From: WTGU01 sp965200925
GTDB taxonomy: Bacteria > Pseudomonadota > Alphaproteobacteria > UBA828
Reading direction: 5' to 3'
DNA: 64,000 nt
Assembly: GCA_965200925.1 (NCBI GenBank)
Contig: OZ241738.1
Location: forward strand, 3,410,001 to 3,474,000
Of the stretch, positions 26,064 to 34,825 are shown piece after piece (within the stretch, counting starts at the first letter, position 1; each line of letters opens with the position of its first letter). The translations under genes and the position numbers were made by a program. Under the pieces are notes generated by a model. It was not told the origin of the DNA and searched no databases. It worked only from the letters and a program-made list of their open reading frames with translations.

Positions 26064-26133
26064 GCGCGGCCCGGCCGGCGGGAGGCGCGGCGGGGCCGGC
26101 GAAAGGGCGTGAGAAGGGGAGAGACGGGACCGC

Positions 26134-27036
26134 ATGAGCGTCCACGATTTCTGGACACCGTTCGCCGCCGAACCGTTCATCAACGCCTTGATCATCGGGC
26201 TGAGCCTCGCGAGTATCTGGCTCGTCGCGGCGCTCGGCCTGACGATCATCTACGGCACCATGGGCGTCATCAACATGGCCCATGGCGAGTTCATCATGCT
26301 CGGCGCCTACTTCACGTGGATCCTGCAATATTTCGGCGGGTTCCCGTGGCTCCTCTGCCTGCCGATCTCGTTCTTCCTGGTAGCCTTCATCGGCTGGCTG
26401 GTCGAGCGCGGGCTCATACGACACCTCTACGACCGACCATTGGATACGCTCCTCGCCACGTGGGGCGTCTCCCTGGTCTTCATCCAGAGCATCCGCCTGA
26501 TCTTCGGCGGCGAGCCGCAATATGTGGCGGTGCCGGACTGGCTGACCAGCGTGATGGTGATCGAGTTCGTGCATGTGCCGTGGCTGCGCATCTTCATCTT
26601 CTTCGCGTCGCTGGCGCTGGTGGCCGTCACCTGGGCGATCCTGTTCAAGAGCAATATCGGCATCCAGGTCCGCGCCGTCATGCAGCAGCCGCAGATGGCG
26701 GCGTCCTTCGGCATCAACGCCGGCCGCATCTACGGGCTCACCTTCGCCTACGGGGCGGGGCTGGCCGGCATTTCCGGCTCCATGTTCGCGGGCCTCAAGA
26801 CGATCTTCCCGGACATGGGCCTGGGCTACGTGGTCGAGGCGTTCCTGGTCGTGGTGACCGGCGGCGGCGAGCTGTTCGGCAGCTTGGCGACGGCCGGCAT
26901 CATGGGCGAGATGTTCTCGATCTTCTCCTACTTCACCAACGACACCTTCGCGCGCTTCGTGCTGTTCATCCTGATCGTGATCTTCCTCCGGTTCCGCCCG
27001 CAGGGGATCTTCGCGCCGAGCATGGCGCGGCGCTGA
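26134..27036 (+). CDS. Urea/amide-type ABC transporter permease (UrtB/LivH-like)
   Basis: 300-residue inner-membrane protein with about eight hydrophobic segments. Family features: LGLTIIYGTMGVINMAHGEF at the N-terminus and GISGSMFAGLKTIFPDMGLG in the C-terminal half. Start ATG at 26134 has AGGGGAGAG upstream. It is the second gene of the importer operon and is followed 16 bases later by the second permease. Confidence 0.9.
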   Translation: MSVHDFWTPFAAEPFINALIIGLSLASIWLVAALGLTIIYGTMGVINMAHGEFIMLGAYFTWILQYFGGFPWLLCLPISFFLVAFIGWLVERGLIRHLYDRPLDTLLATWGVSLVFIQSIRLIFGGEPQYVAVPDWLTSVMVIEFVHVPWLRIFIFFASLALVAVTWAILFKSNIGIQVRAVMQQPQMAASFGINAGRIYGLTFAYGAGLAGISGSMFAGLKTIFPDMGLGYVVEAFLVVVTGGGELFGSLATAGIMGEMFSIFSYFTNDTFARFVLFILIVIFLRFRPQGIFAPSMARR

Positions 27037-27052
27037 GCGGGGCGTGGGCGGC

Positions 27053-28198
27053 ATGGCGTTCGGAACCGCCTCTCCGACCGCGCAGCGGCGCAATCTCTAC
27101 CACGACCGGCGCGCGCAGTGGCTGGTCTATATCGTCGCCTTCGGCGCGCTCGCGACCATTCCCGTATTCATGGGCGACGATCCGTTCACGCTGAACCAAT
27201 TCGCGCGCTACGGCGTGTTCGGCATGTTGGCGCTTTCCGTGAGCCTCGTCTGGGGCTATGGCGGCATCCTGAGCCTGGGCCAGGGGATTGCCTTCGGCAT
27301 GGCCGCCTACGGCATGGGCGCCACCATGCAGATGCAGTACCAGGATCCGGAATACGACCCCATCCCGAGCTTCATGCTGACCAACGAGCTCGAGGCGCTG
27401 CCCACGGTCTGGGAGCCCTTCTGGCACACCGAGATCGGGCTGATCCTGGCGCTCGGGATCCCGACCCTGTTCTTCGTCGTCTTCGGCTTCCTGATGTTCC
27501 AGGCGCGTCTCGCCGGCGCCTTCGTCGCCATCATGACGCTCGCGATGCTGGGCGCCTGGTACAACATGGCCTACGACATGCAGCCGTTCACGGCGGGCTT
27601 CAACGGCATCTCGCCGCCCAACGCCTTCGAGGCCTTCGGCGTCGCCGTGGATCCGTACAGCAGTATGATCTACTGGGTGACGTTGGGCGTCCTCGCGGCC
27701 CTGACGCTGGGGACCAAGGCACTCCTCGAAAGCAAGTTCGGGACGATCATTCAGGCGATCCGCGACGACCCGGAGCGCGCGCGCTTCCTCGGCTACAACG
27801 TCGCCTTCTACCAAGTGGTGGTGTTCACGATCTCGGGTCTCATCGCGGCGCTCGCCGGGATCGTCTGGGTCATGATCGTCCAGTACGTCTCGCCGACCTC
27901 CCTCGAGATCTTCTTCAGCATCACCATGGTGATCTGGGCCGCCGTCGGCGGCAGGCTTTCGCTGTTCGGCGCGATCTTCGGCGCGATCTTCATCAACACC
28001 ATCCAGAGCTACGTCGGCGACGAGTTCCAGGCCGCGTGGTTCGTGATCCTGGGCACGATCTTCATCGTCGTCGTGCGCTTCCTGCCGAAGGGGCTGGCCG
28101 GCCTGTTCGAGATGGCGGTCGGGCTCGTCCCCTGGCGCGGTGGCGTCCCGGCCGCGAGGCTCCCTCGCGCCCGTCCGCCGGCGAAGGGGGAGTCGTGA
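27053..28198 (+). CDS. Urea/amide-type ABC transporter permease (UrtC/LivM-like)
   Basis: 381-residue inner-membrane permease. Typical LivM/UrtC segments are LALSVSLVWGYGGILSLGQG, RAIRDDPERARFLGYNVAFY-like loop (IQAIRDDPERARFLG) and YVSPTSLEIFFSITMVIW. An in-frame GTG nine bases earlier (27044) is an alternative start. Its stop overlaps the GTG of the ATPase gene (GTGA), which indicates coupled synthesis. Confidence 0.9.
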   Translation: MAFGTASPTAQRRNLYHDRRAQWLVYIVAFGALATIPVFMGDDPFTLNQFARYGVFGMLALSVSLVWGYGGILSLGQGIAFGMAAYGMGATMQMQYQDPEYDPIPSFMLTNELEALPTVWEPFWHTEIGLILALGIPTLFFVVFGFLMFQARLAGAFVAIMTLAMLGAWYNMAYDMQPFTAGFNGISPPNAFEAFGVAVDPYSSMIYWVTLGVLAALTLGTKALLESKFGTIIQAIRDDPERARFLGYNVAFYQVVVFTISGLIAALAGIVWVMIVQYVSPTSLEIFFSITMVIWAAVGGRLSLFGAIFGAIFINTIQSYVGDEFQAAWFVILGTIFIVVVRFLPKGLAGLFEMAVGLVPWRGGVPAARLPRARPPAKGES

Positions 28199-28950
28199 GC
28201 GCCCTTCTCGAAGTCCGCGGCGTCACCAAGGCCTATGACGAATACAAGGTCGTCGACGACTTCAACTTCGAGGTCGAGGAGGGGGAGCTGCGCTGTCTGC
28301 TCGGGCCGAACGGCGCTGGCAAGACTACGACGATGGACCTCATCACCGGGCGCCAGAAGGTCACGTCCGGCAGAATCCTGTTCCACGGGCGCGACATCAC
28401 CGGCTTGGCCGAGCATCGCATCGTCAAGCACGGGATCGGTCGCAAATTCCAGGTGCCGGCGGTTTTCAAGGAGCTCACCGTCCGCGAGAATCTCCAGGTC
28501 GCGAACAACCAGAACACCAACCCCTTCCTCAACATGATCTCGTTCCGCCAGGAGAGCGGGCGCGAACGCCTGGAGGAGATCGTCGAATTGGTGGGCCTCC
28601 AGGAGCGGCTGGACGAAACCGGCGGCAATCTCAGCCACGGCGAGACCCAATGGCTCGAGATCGGCATGGTCCTGACCCAGGATCCAAAGCTCCTGCTCAT
28701 GGACGAGCCGACCGCCGGCATGACCGAACAGGAGACCCACAAGACCTCCGAAATCTTCAACAGGCTGAAGGGCGGGCGCACCCTCGTCGTGGTCGAGCAC
28801 GACATGGCCTTCGTGCGCGAGATCGCCGACATCATCACGCTCATGCATCTCGGCAAGACATTGGCCGAGGGCCCGATGAACGAGGTGGAAAACGATCCGA
28901 GAGTGCGCGAGGTCTATCTCGGCGCCGAGGGCATCAGCGATGATGCTTGA
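28195..28950 (+). CDS. ABC transporter ATP-binding protein (UrtD/LivG-like)
   Basis: 251-residue cytosolic ATPase. Walker A is GPNGAGKTTT, the signature is NLSHGETQWLEIGM (a variant typical of UrtD-type ATPases), Walker B LLLMDEPTAGM and H-loop VVEHDM. GTG start inside the preceding stop; its end overlaps the next ATPase by 11 bases. The variant signature supports the urea/amide transporter class. Confidence 0.92.
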   Translation: MSALLEVRGVTKAYDEYKVVDDFNFEVEEGELRCLLGPNGAGKTTTMDLITGRQKVTSGRILFHGRDITGLAEHRIVKHGIGRKFQVPAVFKELTVRENLQVANNQNTNPFLNMISFRQESGRERLEEIVELVGLQERLDETGGNLSHGETQWLEIGMVLTQDPKLLLMDEPTAGMTEQETHKTSEIFNRLKGGRTLVVVEHDMAFVREIADIITLMHLGKTLAEGPMNEVENDPRVREVYLGAEGISDDA

Positions 28951-29638
28951 GCTGGAAGGCGTCACCTCCTTCTACGGTAAGACGCCGATCCTGCAAGGCG
29001 TAAGCCTCTCGGTAGGCGAGGGGCGCTGCGTCGCCGTCCTGGGGCGGAACGGAGTCGGCAAGACGACCCTGGTGCGCACCGTCATGGGGCTGACGACGCG
29101 CATGACGGGCGCCTTGCGGGTCGCGGGCGAAGACGCGGCCGCCATGCCGACCCACCGGCGCTCCGAGATCGGCATCGGCTACATCCCGCAGGGCCGCGGC
29201 ATCCTCCCCAAATTCTCGGTGCGTGAGAACATCCTGCTCGGGACCTTCGCGCGCAACGACCGGAAACGCCGCATCCCCGACATCTGCCTGGAGCTCTTCC
29301 CCTATCTCGCCGACAACCTGGACAAGCGCGCCGGCCAGCTATCGGGCGGCCAGCAGCAGCAGCTCGCCATCTCGCGGGCGCTCGCCACCGATCCGAAGAT
29401 CCTGTTGCTGGACGAGCCGACGGAGGGCATCCAGCCCAACATCGTGCAGGAGATCGAAAGCACGATCATGCGGCTCAACACCGAGGTCGGGCTCACCCTC
29501 GTGCTGACGGAGCAGCACATCAGAGTCGCCCGCGCCCTCGCGCACGAGTTCGTGATCATGGATAATGGTTCGATCGTCGAGAAGGGGCCCATCGACCGAT
29601 TGACCGACGAGGTCGTCGACCGCTATCTGACGATCTGA
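28940..29638 (+). CDS. ABC transporter ATP-binding protein (UrtE/LivF-like)
   Basis: 232-residue second ATPase of the importer. Walker A GRNGVGKTTL, signature QLSGGQQQQLAISRAL, Walker B ILLLDEPTEGIQPNIV and H-loop LTEQHI. The phrase DEPTEGIQPNIV is typical of UrtE. It starts within the preceding gene and is followed 41 bases later by the dimethylformamidase small subunit, tying transport to hydrolysis. Confidence 0.92.
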   Translation: MMLELEGVTSFYGKTPILQGVSLSVGEGRCVAVLGRNGVGKTTLVRTVMGLTTRMTGALRVAGEDAAAMPTHRRSEIGIGYIPQGRGILPKFSVRENILLGTFARNDRKRRIPDICLELFPYLADNLDKRAGQLSGGQQQQLAISRALATDPKILLLDEPTEGIQPNIVQEIESTIMRLNTEVGLTLVLTEQHIRVARALAHEFVIMDNGSIVEKGPIDRLTDEVVDRYLTI

Positions 29639-29679
29639 AGCGACAAGGGCCGTGGCAGAGGACGCGAGGGAGACCGAGG

Positions 29680-30120
29680 ATGATCCGCATTCCGCCGAAG
29701 GGAAGCCCCGAAAGGGACCGTCTCGTCGAAGAGCACAAGGCGTGCATCGAATCCATGAAGGGCGTGGCCGGATGCTCGATCCTGCGCTGCGGGACGCAGG
29801 GCGACACCACCGAGGTCGGCGGCGGCATTCACGAGGATTTCCAGCTGAACCGCGTGTTGCTTCGGATGCGGGCGCAGCCGGCGAAGGGCAAGCTCGTGGT
29901 GGTCTGCACCAAGGTCGAGAAGGAATGGCGCATCGCCCGCTGCTCGGGCATCAGGGGTGTCCCGCCGGCGTTCGTCTCGGACAAGGTCTACGGCAACGAG
30001 CAGGACCCGCAGCACGATATCTTCATCATGCGGCTGGACGAGTTCGCGGAGACGGACGGGTTCCCCGAGCACTTCCACCAGGGATGGAAGCGCCGCGACG
30101 ACAATTGGGCCGCGACCTGA
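29680..30120 (+). CDS. dmfA1: N,N-dimethylformamidase small (alpha) subunit, inferred
   Basis: 146-residue soluble protein with no familiar motif of its own (MIRIPPKGSPERDRLVEEHK ... DDNWAAT). The call rests on context and size: dimethylformamidase is built of a roughly 15 kDa subunit and an 85 kDa subunit encoded next to each other, and this gene sits directly before the large-subunit gene. Four cysteines and a conserved-looking FHQGWKRRDDNW tail are visible. Start ATG is preceded by GAGGGAGACCGAGG. Confidence 0.75.
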   Translation: MIRIPPKGSPERDRLVEEHKACIESMKGVAGCSILRCGTQGDTTEVGGGIHEDFQLNRVLLRMRAQPAKGKLVVVCTKVEKEWRIARCSGIRGVPPAFVSDKVYGNEQDPQHDIFIMRLDEFAETDGFPEHFHQGWKRRDDNWAAT

Positions 30121-30220
30121 GTGCCGCGCGCTCGCACGCGACGAAAACGGAATCCTGCGAGACGACAGAACAGGCGCGCGCGGCCGGCGGGCCGAGGCCG
30201 CGCCCGAGGGGAGACACCCG

Positions 30221-32626
30221 ATGGCTTGGATGAGACTGACGGGATATGCGGACAAGTTCGGCGTTCATCCCGGCGACACGATCCGCTTCTACGTGAATTG
30301 CGACGGGCCGAAGGAATACGACGCGCAGCTCGTGAAGATGATCCACGGCGACACCAACCCGCGCGGGCCGGGCCTGATCGAGCGCAAGAGGCGAGCCGCG
30401 CTCAACGGCACGCACAAGGGACGGTGCCAGATCGTCCACAGCGGCTCCTACGGCTATGTCGAGGACAACCCGCAGCTTCGCGTCCGGAGCTTCACGGTGC
30501 AGTGCTGGGTCTGGCCCACGACTCCGAAGACTCATCCGAAATACTGGAGGCACGGCGCGCAAGGGCTCGTCACCAAGTGGCACCGGAACAAGGGCTACGG
30601 CCTCTTCGTCAACGAGGAGGGCTGCGCCGAGCTCCGCATCAACGGGACGAAGCTCACCACCGGCGCCCCCCTTCGGGATCACGCCTGGCACTTCCTCGCC
30701 GCCTCCTACGACGCCAAGTCGGGACAGGCGATCCTCTATCACGAGCCGCAGGTCGTCTATGCGCTGGACCCGGTGATCAAGCCGGCCAAGGCCAAGGTCT
30801 CCGGGCCGATCCGGCACGACGCCAGCCCCGCCGTCATTGCCGGCTATGTCGGCCAGCACAGCAAGGACCCGACGGCCCGCTCGTCGGTCCCCGCCGGCAT
30901 CGTCATCGCCGGCCATTACAACGGGAAGATCGACAGCCCCCGCATCTGCGACCGCGCGCTCAGCCGGCAGGAGATCGAGACGATGAAGCTCGGTGCCCAG
31001 CGCGGCCTGACCGAACGACGCAATTCCGGCCCGACCGGCGCGTTGTCGGAAACCATCGTCGCGGCCTGGGATTTCTCCGACGGGATCGACACGATCGTGG
31101 CCCGAGACCACGGCCCCTACCGCTTCGACGCGCAAATCGTCAATTGCCCGACCCGCGCCATGACCGGCCACAACTTCTCGGGCGACAACTTCGACTGGAA
31201 GCACGCGCCCCACGAATACGGCGCGATCCATTTCCACGACGACGACGTGGACGACGCGCGCTGGGAGGTCGATTTCGAGTGGACCGTTCCGGCGGGGTAC
31301 GAGAGTGATTCCTACTGCGTGAAGCTCACCACGAAAGAAGGCGACGAGGACTACATCCCGTTCTTCGTCGTGCCCCGGCCGGGCGAGGAGCAGTCCAAGA
31401 TCGCGGTAATGATGCCGACGATCAGCTACATGGCCTACGCCAACGAACACCTCGCCAACAATGCCGGCGGGGCGGAGCTCCTCGTCTATCGCGTGCCGAT
31501 CATGCAGCACCAGAACATGTTCCTGGCCGAGCACCGGGAATACGGAGGCTCGATCTACGACACGCACACAGACGGAAGCGGCCTCTGCCTTTCCTCGCGC
31601 CTGCGGCCGATTCTCAGCATCCGTCCGCAATACGACCACTTCCTCATGCAGGCACCGTGGCAATACCCGGCCGATTTGCACCTCATCTACTGGCTCGACA
31701 AGCTCGGATACAAATACGACGTCATCACCGATGAGGACGTGAACTACGACGGGCTCGCGCGCCTGGAGAACTACAACGTCGTGATCACGGGATCGCATCC
31801 CGAGCACAATTCCGGCCCGCAGCTCGATGCCATCCACGACTACACCCAGCGCGGCGGGCGGTTCATGTACATGGGTGCCGACGGCTTCTACTGGATCCAC
31901 TCCTACCATCCGGCCTACGACCATCTCGGCCGGGGTGTGATCACCGAGATGCGGCGCTGCGAATCCGGGATCCGGACATGGCGGGCCGATCCGGGCGAGT
32001 ACTACCACCAGTCCACCGGCGAGCTCGGCGGCATGTGGCGCTATCGCGGGCGCTACCTGCACTCCGTCGCCGGCACCGGCATGTCTTCCGAGGGCTTCGA
32101 CATTTCGAGCTACTACTCGCGGACGCCGGAGAGCAACGACCGGCGGGTCTCCTGGGCCTTCGAGGGCATCGATTACGACGAGAAGATCGGCAATTTCGGC
32201 CTTGTCGGCGGCGGTGCGGCAGGGACCGAGCTCGACATCGTCGACACCATGCTGGGCTCGCCGCCGCACACGCTGATCGTCGCCACCTCGGCGGGCCGGC
32301 ACACGGAAGCCTATCTGCTCGTGATGGAGGATTTCGGCTTCAACCAGCAGGGCCTGGACGGCACCCAGCACCCGCGGGTTCGTTCCGACATCGCCTATCA
32401 CGAGACACCCAATGGCGGCGCGTGCTTCGCCTTCAGTTCCATCGCCTTCTGCGGCTCCCTGCCGTGGAACAACGGCGATCCCGCCAAGAACAACGTCTCG
32501 CGGCTGGTGAAAAACGTGCTCGATCGCTTCTCCAAGGACGGGCCTCTGCCGCCGCCGCCGAGCGGCGCGATCCAGCACCGCGGACGCGCCGATTACGATC
32601 CGCCGATGAACAAGAAGCGGAAGTAG
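30221..32626 (+). CDS. dmfA2: N,N-dimethylformamidase large (beta) subunit
   Basis: 801-residue enzyme subunit hydrolysing N,N-dimethylformamide to dimethylamine and formate. Residues about 90-200 look like a LamG/concanavalin domain (FTVQCWVWPTTP, GYGLFVNEEG, WHFLAASYDA). The C-terminal half carries Tyr403/Tyr406 in SYMAYANE, Tyr446 in SIYDTHTDGSG and His526/Glu528 in GSHPEH; as I recall, the Paracoccus enzyme binds mononuclear iron through Tyr399, Tyr440 and Glu521 with His519 nearby, and the spacing here matches within one or two residues. Start ATG follows GAGGGGAG. The longer upstream frame is a shadow of dmfA1. Confidence 0.9.
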   Translation: MAWMRLTGYADKFGVHPGDTIRFYVNCDGPKEYDAQLVKMIHGDTNPRGPGLIERKRRAALNGTHKGRCQIVHSGSYGYVEDNPQLRVRSFTVQCWVWPTTPKTHPKYWRHGAQGLVTKWHRNKGYGLFVNEEGCAELRINGTKLTTGAPLRDHAWHFLAASYDAKSGQAILYHEPQVVYALDPVIKPAKAKVSGPIRHDASPAVIAGYVGQHSKDPTARSSVPAGIVIAGHYNGKIDSPRICDRALSRQEIETMKLGAQRGLTERRNSGPTGALSETIVAAWDFSDGIDTIVARDHGPYRFDAQIVNCPTRAMTGHNFSGDNFDWKHAPHEYGAIHFHDDDVDDARWEVDFEWTVPAGYESDSYCVKLTTKEGDEDYIPFFVVPRPGEEQSKIAVMMPTISYMAYANEHLANNAGGAELLVYRVPIMQHQNMFLAEHREYGGSIYDTHTDGSGLCLSSRLRPILSIRPQYDHFLMQAPWQYPADLHLIYWLDKLGYKYDVITDEDVNYDGLARLENYNVVITGSHPEHNSGPQLDAIHDYTQRGGRFMYMGADGFYWIHSYHPAYDHLGRGVITEMRRCESGIRTWRADPGEYYHQSTGELGGMWRYRGRYLHSVAGTGMSSEGFDISSYYSRTPESNDRRVSWAFEGIDYDEKIGNFGLVGGGAAGTELDIVDTMLGSPPHTLIVATSAGRHTEAYLLVMEDFGFNQQGLDGTQHPRVRSDIAYHETPNGGACFAFSSIAFCGSLPWNNGDPAKNNVSRLVKNVLDRFSKDGPLPPPPSGAIQHRGRADYDPPMNKKRK

Positions 32627-32687
32627 GGCGCACGGTGGGCGAAAGACCGGGCTGCGCGCGCGGCCCGGCCTGGGGCGGAACGGCGGC

Positions 32688-33803
32688 GTGGCGATGCGTC
32701 CCGATCTCGGCTATTTCGACGAAGGGACGAACCTGGAAGACCCGGCCCTCTACGGGCCTGCGCGCGCGCGCTTCGGCGCGGCGCGCATCCTGACCCCGAT
32801 CGCCTTCCGCTCCAAGGTTTTCGCGGATCTGGAGGACGAGGCGATCTGGACCCGCAGCTGGGTCTGCATCGGCTCTCGCCGGGAGATTCCGAACGTGGGC
32901 GACCTGCTGCCCTATACCGTGGGCAACCACGGCGTTCACGTCCAACGGGCCCCCGACGGGCTGGTCGGGCGGTTCAACCTCGCCCAGCACGGCGGCTGCC
33001 GGGCCGTGCCCGCGCAATGCCGGACGGGCACCAAGACGAAATGCTCGTTCACCTCCTGCGGCTACAGCCGCGACCGCGACGCGCTCTGCGCGGACGAGAT
33101 CCACGCCGACACGCCGGCGATGCGGCAGTATCTCGGCTTCCGGCCGGACCGCCTGTTCCCGGTCTCGGTGGCCAGCTGGGGGCCGCTCCTCTTCGTCAAT
33201 CTCGACCGGGAAGCCGAATCATTCCCGCGCCGCCTGGGCCGCACCGCCGCCTCGGTGAGGCTCGAGGAGGCCGCCGGGTGGGGCGAAGAGGCGGGCTTCC
33301 GGGCCGGCTATGCGAGCAACTGGAAGCTCCTGGCCCACGCGCTCGTGCGCCGCCTCTCGCCGGGCGGTGGCGCGGGCGTTTCCCACGCGGTCGTCGCGCG
33401 GTTGAAGGCGGAGCCGGTGACGGGGGAGCCGGCGACGCTGTGCTGGCTCTTCCCCAACCTCGTCGTGCTCAGATGGCGCGCGCGGCTGGCCAGCGTCGTG
33501 TTCCAGCCGGTCGGCATCTCGGAAACGCTGGCCCGGGTCCGTGTCGCCGCCGAGGCGCCGGTTGATCCCGCCTTCGTCGCCGCGTGGCGGGCGGTGCTGG
33601 ACGAAGCCGGCGGCACGGCGGCGGGGCGCCAGGACGCGCTGGAGCGCTTCGGCACCCCGTCGCGGCCCGAGACCAGCCTGGACGACCTGCCCGCCGCGGA
33701 GGACCGCGTGGCGCATGCGTTCCAGAAATATCTGATCGCGCGGGTGCTGAAGAAGCGGGCGTACCATGGAGCGGGGCCGCTCTATTCCGCCGCCGCGTGT
33801 TGA
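32688..33803 (+). CDS. Rieske-type ring-hydroxylating oxygenase alpha-subunit homologue lacking metal ligands
   Basis: 371 residues with the overall plan of Rieske non-haem iron oxygenases: EAIWTRSWVCIGSRREIPNV, then a degraded Rieske loop. Where C-x-H is expected there is A99-Q-H101 (FNLAQHGGC), and where C-x2-H is expected there is C119-S-F-T122. The catalytic iron motif after NWKL is also missing (LLAHALVRRLSPGGG instead of an E-x2-Y-H-x4-H pattern). So it probably binds neither a normal 2Fe-2S cluster nor the catalytic iron. It follows dmfA2 by 61 bases. Start may be GTG 32688 or ATG 32694. Function unknown. Confidence 0.75.
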   Translation: MAMRPDLGYFDEGTNLEDPALYGPARARFGAARILTPIAFRSKVFADLEDEAIWTRSWVCIGSRREIPNVGDLLPYTVGNHGVHVQRAPDGLVGRFNLAQHGGCRAVPAQCRTGTKTKCSFTSCGYSRDRDALCADEIHADTPAMRQYLGFRPDRLFPVSVASWGPLLFVNLDREAESFPRRLGRTAASVRLEEAAGWGEEAGFRAGYASNWKLLAHALVRRLSPGGGAGVSHAVVARLKAEPVTGEPATLCWLFPNLVVLRWRARLASVVFQPVGISETLARVRVAAEAPVDPAFVAAWRAVLDEAGGTAAGRQDALERFGTPSRPETSLDDLPAAEDRVAHAFQKYLIARVLKKRAYHGAGPLYSAAAC

Positions 33804-33817
33804 CGCGGGCGCGCCCG

Positions 33818-34123
33818 ATGGTTTTCAGCGTTCAACAGATCAAGCACGAGATACTCGCCTACATGAAGGAGTTCGGCGGGGATTTCGGCGATTACTATGT
33901 CGGGGTCGCGGCGGAGCCGAAGAAGACCCTCTTCGAGAGGCATAACGTGGACGAGGATGCCGACCCCTGGCTCTACAAACAGGCCCTCACCTTCCAGGCG
34001 GCGCGCACGGTACAGGATTACTTCCTGGGGCGGCTCGAAACCGACGGCGAACCCGTGCTCGAGGGCGGCGAGGACATGGATTGTGTCTACGTCTACAAGA
34101 AGAGCGAGCGGACGGCGCCCTGA
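33818..34123 (+). CDS. Small conserved protein of unknown function in the dimethylformamidase operon
   Basis: 101 residues. Contains DYYVGVAAEPKKTLFERHNV followed by DPWLYKQA, ARTVQDYFL and a terminal DMDCVYVYKKS. The pattern YYVG-x-P-x-LF-x2-H with a later aromatic strand and helix recalls a group of small bacterial proteins and, loosely, the GIY-YIG fold; I cannot assign a function. ATG at 33818 is 15 bases after the Rieske-like gene stop region, so it is likely cotranscribed. Confidence 0.65.
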   Translation: MVFSVQQIKHEILAYMKEFGGDFGDYYVGVAAEPKKTLFERHNVDEDADPWLYKQALTFQAARTVQDYFLGRLETDGEPVLEGGEDMDCVYVYKKSERTAP

Positions 34124-34823
34124 CGGCGGGAGGAAGCCGAAGGCGCGCCGGGCCGAGGCGGCGGCGATCGAGGAAGGCCGGCGCGCCTACATGGCGCGCG
34201 ACTTCGCGCGGGCGCGCGCGTTGTGGCTGCCGCTCGCCGAGGCCGGCAACGCCGAGGCACAAGCCTGGGTGGGCTCGCTCCATGCCAGCGGCGATGGCGT
34301 GGAGGCCGACGCGGCGGCCGCGTTCGCCTGGTATCTCAAGTCCGCGGAGGGCGGGAACGCGCTCGCCCGCAGCAATGTCGGCGCGATGTACGCCATGGGA
34401 AACGGTGTCGCCAAGGACATGGCGGAGGCGCTGCGCTGGCTGCGCCGGGCGGCCCGAAGCGGCGACGCCAACGCACGTTTTAATCTCGGCGTGCTCTACA
34501 GCCGGGGCGAGGGTGTTCCGCGCGACCCCGCGCGCGCCGCTGCATGGTACCGCAAGGCCGCGGAGAGTGGTCACTATCCCTCGCAAGCCCGCCTCGGCCA
34601 CATGTACGCGACGGGCCAGGGAGTGAAGCGCGACCGTATTCAAGCCTTTCTCTGGCTTTCGCTGGCCGCTCGCCACGGAATCGGCACGGCGCTCAACGCG
34701 CTGGAAGCGGTCGTCAAGGAGATGTCGGCAGACGAGAAGGCCGAAGGCGCGCGCCTCGTCGCCCGATGGGGCGTCCCGCCCGACGATTCCGCCCGGTTCC
34801 CGATCGATCCAGTCCCCGGTTGA
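34083..34823 (+). CDS. Sel1-like repeat protein
   Basis: Helical-repeat scaffold protein. At least four Sel1 repeats can be read: AEAQAWVGSLHASGDGVEAD, ALARSNVGAMYAMGNGVAKD, ANARFNLGVLYSRGEGVPRD and PSQARLGHMYATGQGVKRD, each followed by an A-x2-W-x2-AA helix. The start is uncertain: the first helix needs sequence upstream of the ATG at 34191, so I use the in-frame GTG at 34083, which overlaps the previous gene by 41 bases. No signal peptide is evident. Confidence 0.75.
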   Translation: MSTSTRRASGRRPDGGRKPKARRAEAAAIEEGRRAYMARDFARARALWLPLAEAGNAEAQAWVGSLHASGDGVEADAAAAFAWYLKSAEGGNALARSNVGAMYAMGNGVAKDMAEALRWLRRAARSGDANARFNLGVLYSRGEGVPRDPARAAAWYRKAAESGHYPSQARLGHMYATGQGVKRDRIQAFLWLSLAARHGIGTALNALEAVVKEMSADEKAEGARLVARWGVPPDDSARFPIDPVPG

Positions 34824-34825
34824 CG

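Noticed and set aside
30026..32578. 850-codon open frame on the minus strand opposite dmfA2
   Set aside because: Antisense shadow caused by high GC third positions; composition is low-information and the plus-strand protein has clear family motifs.
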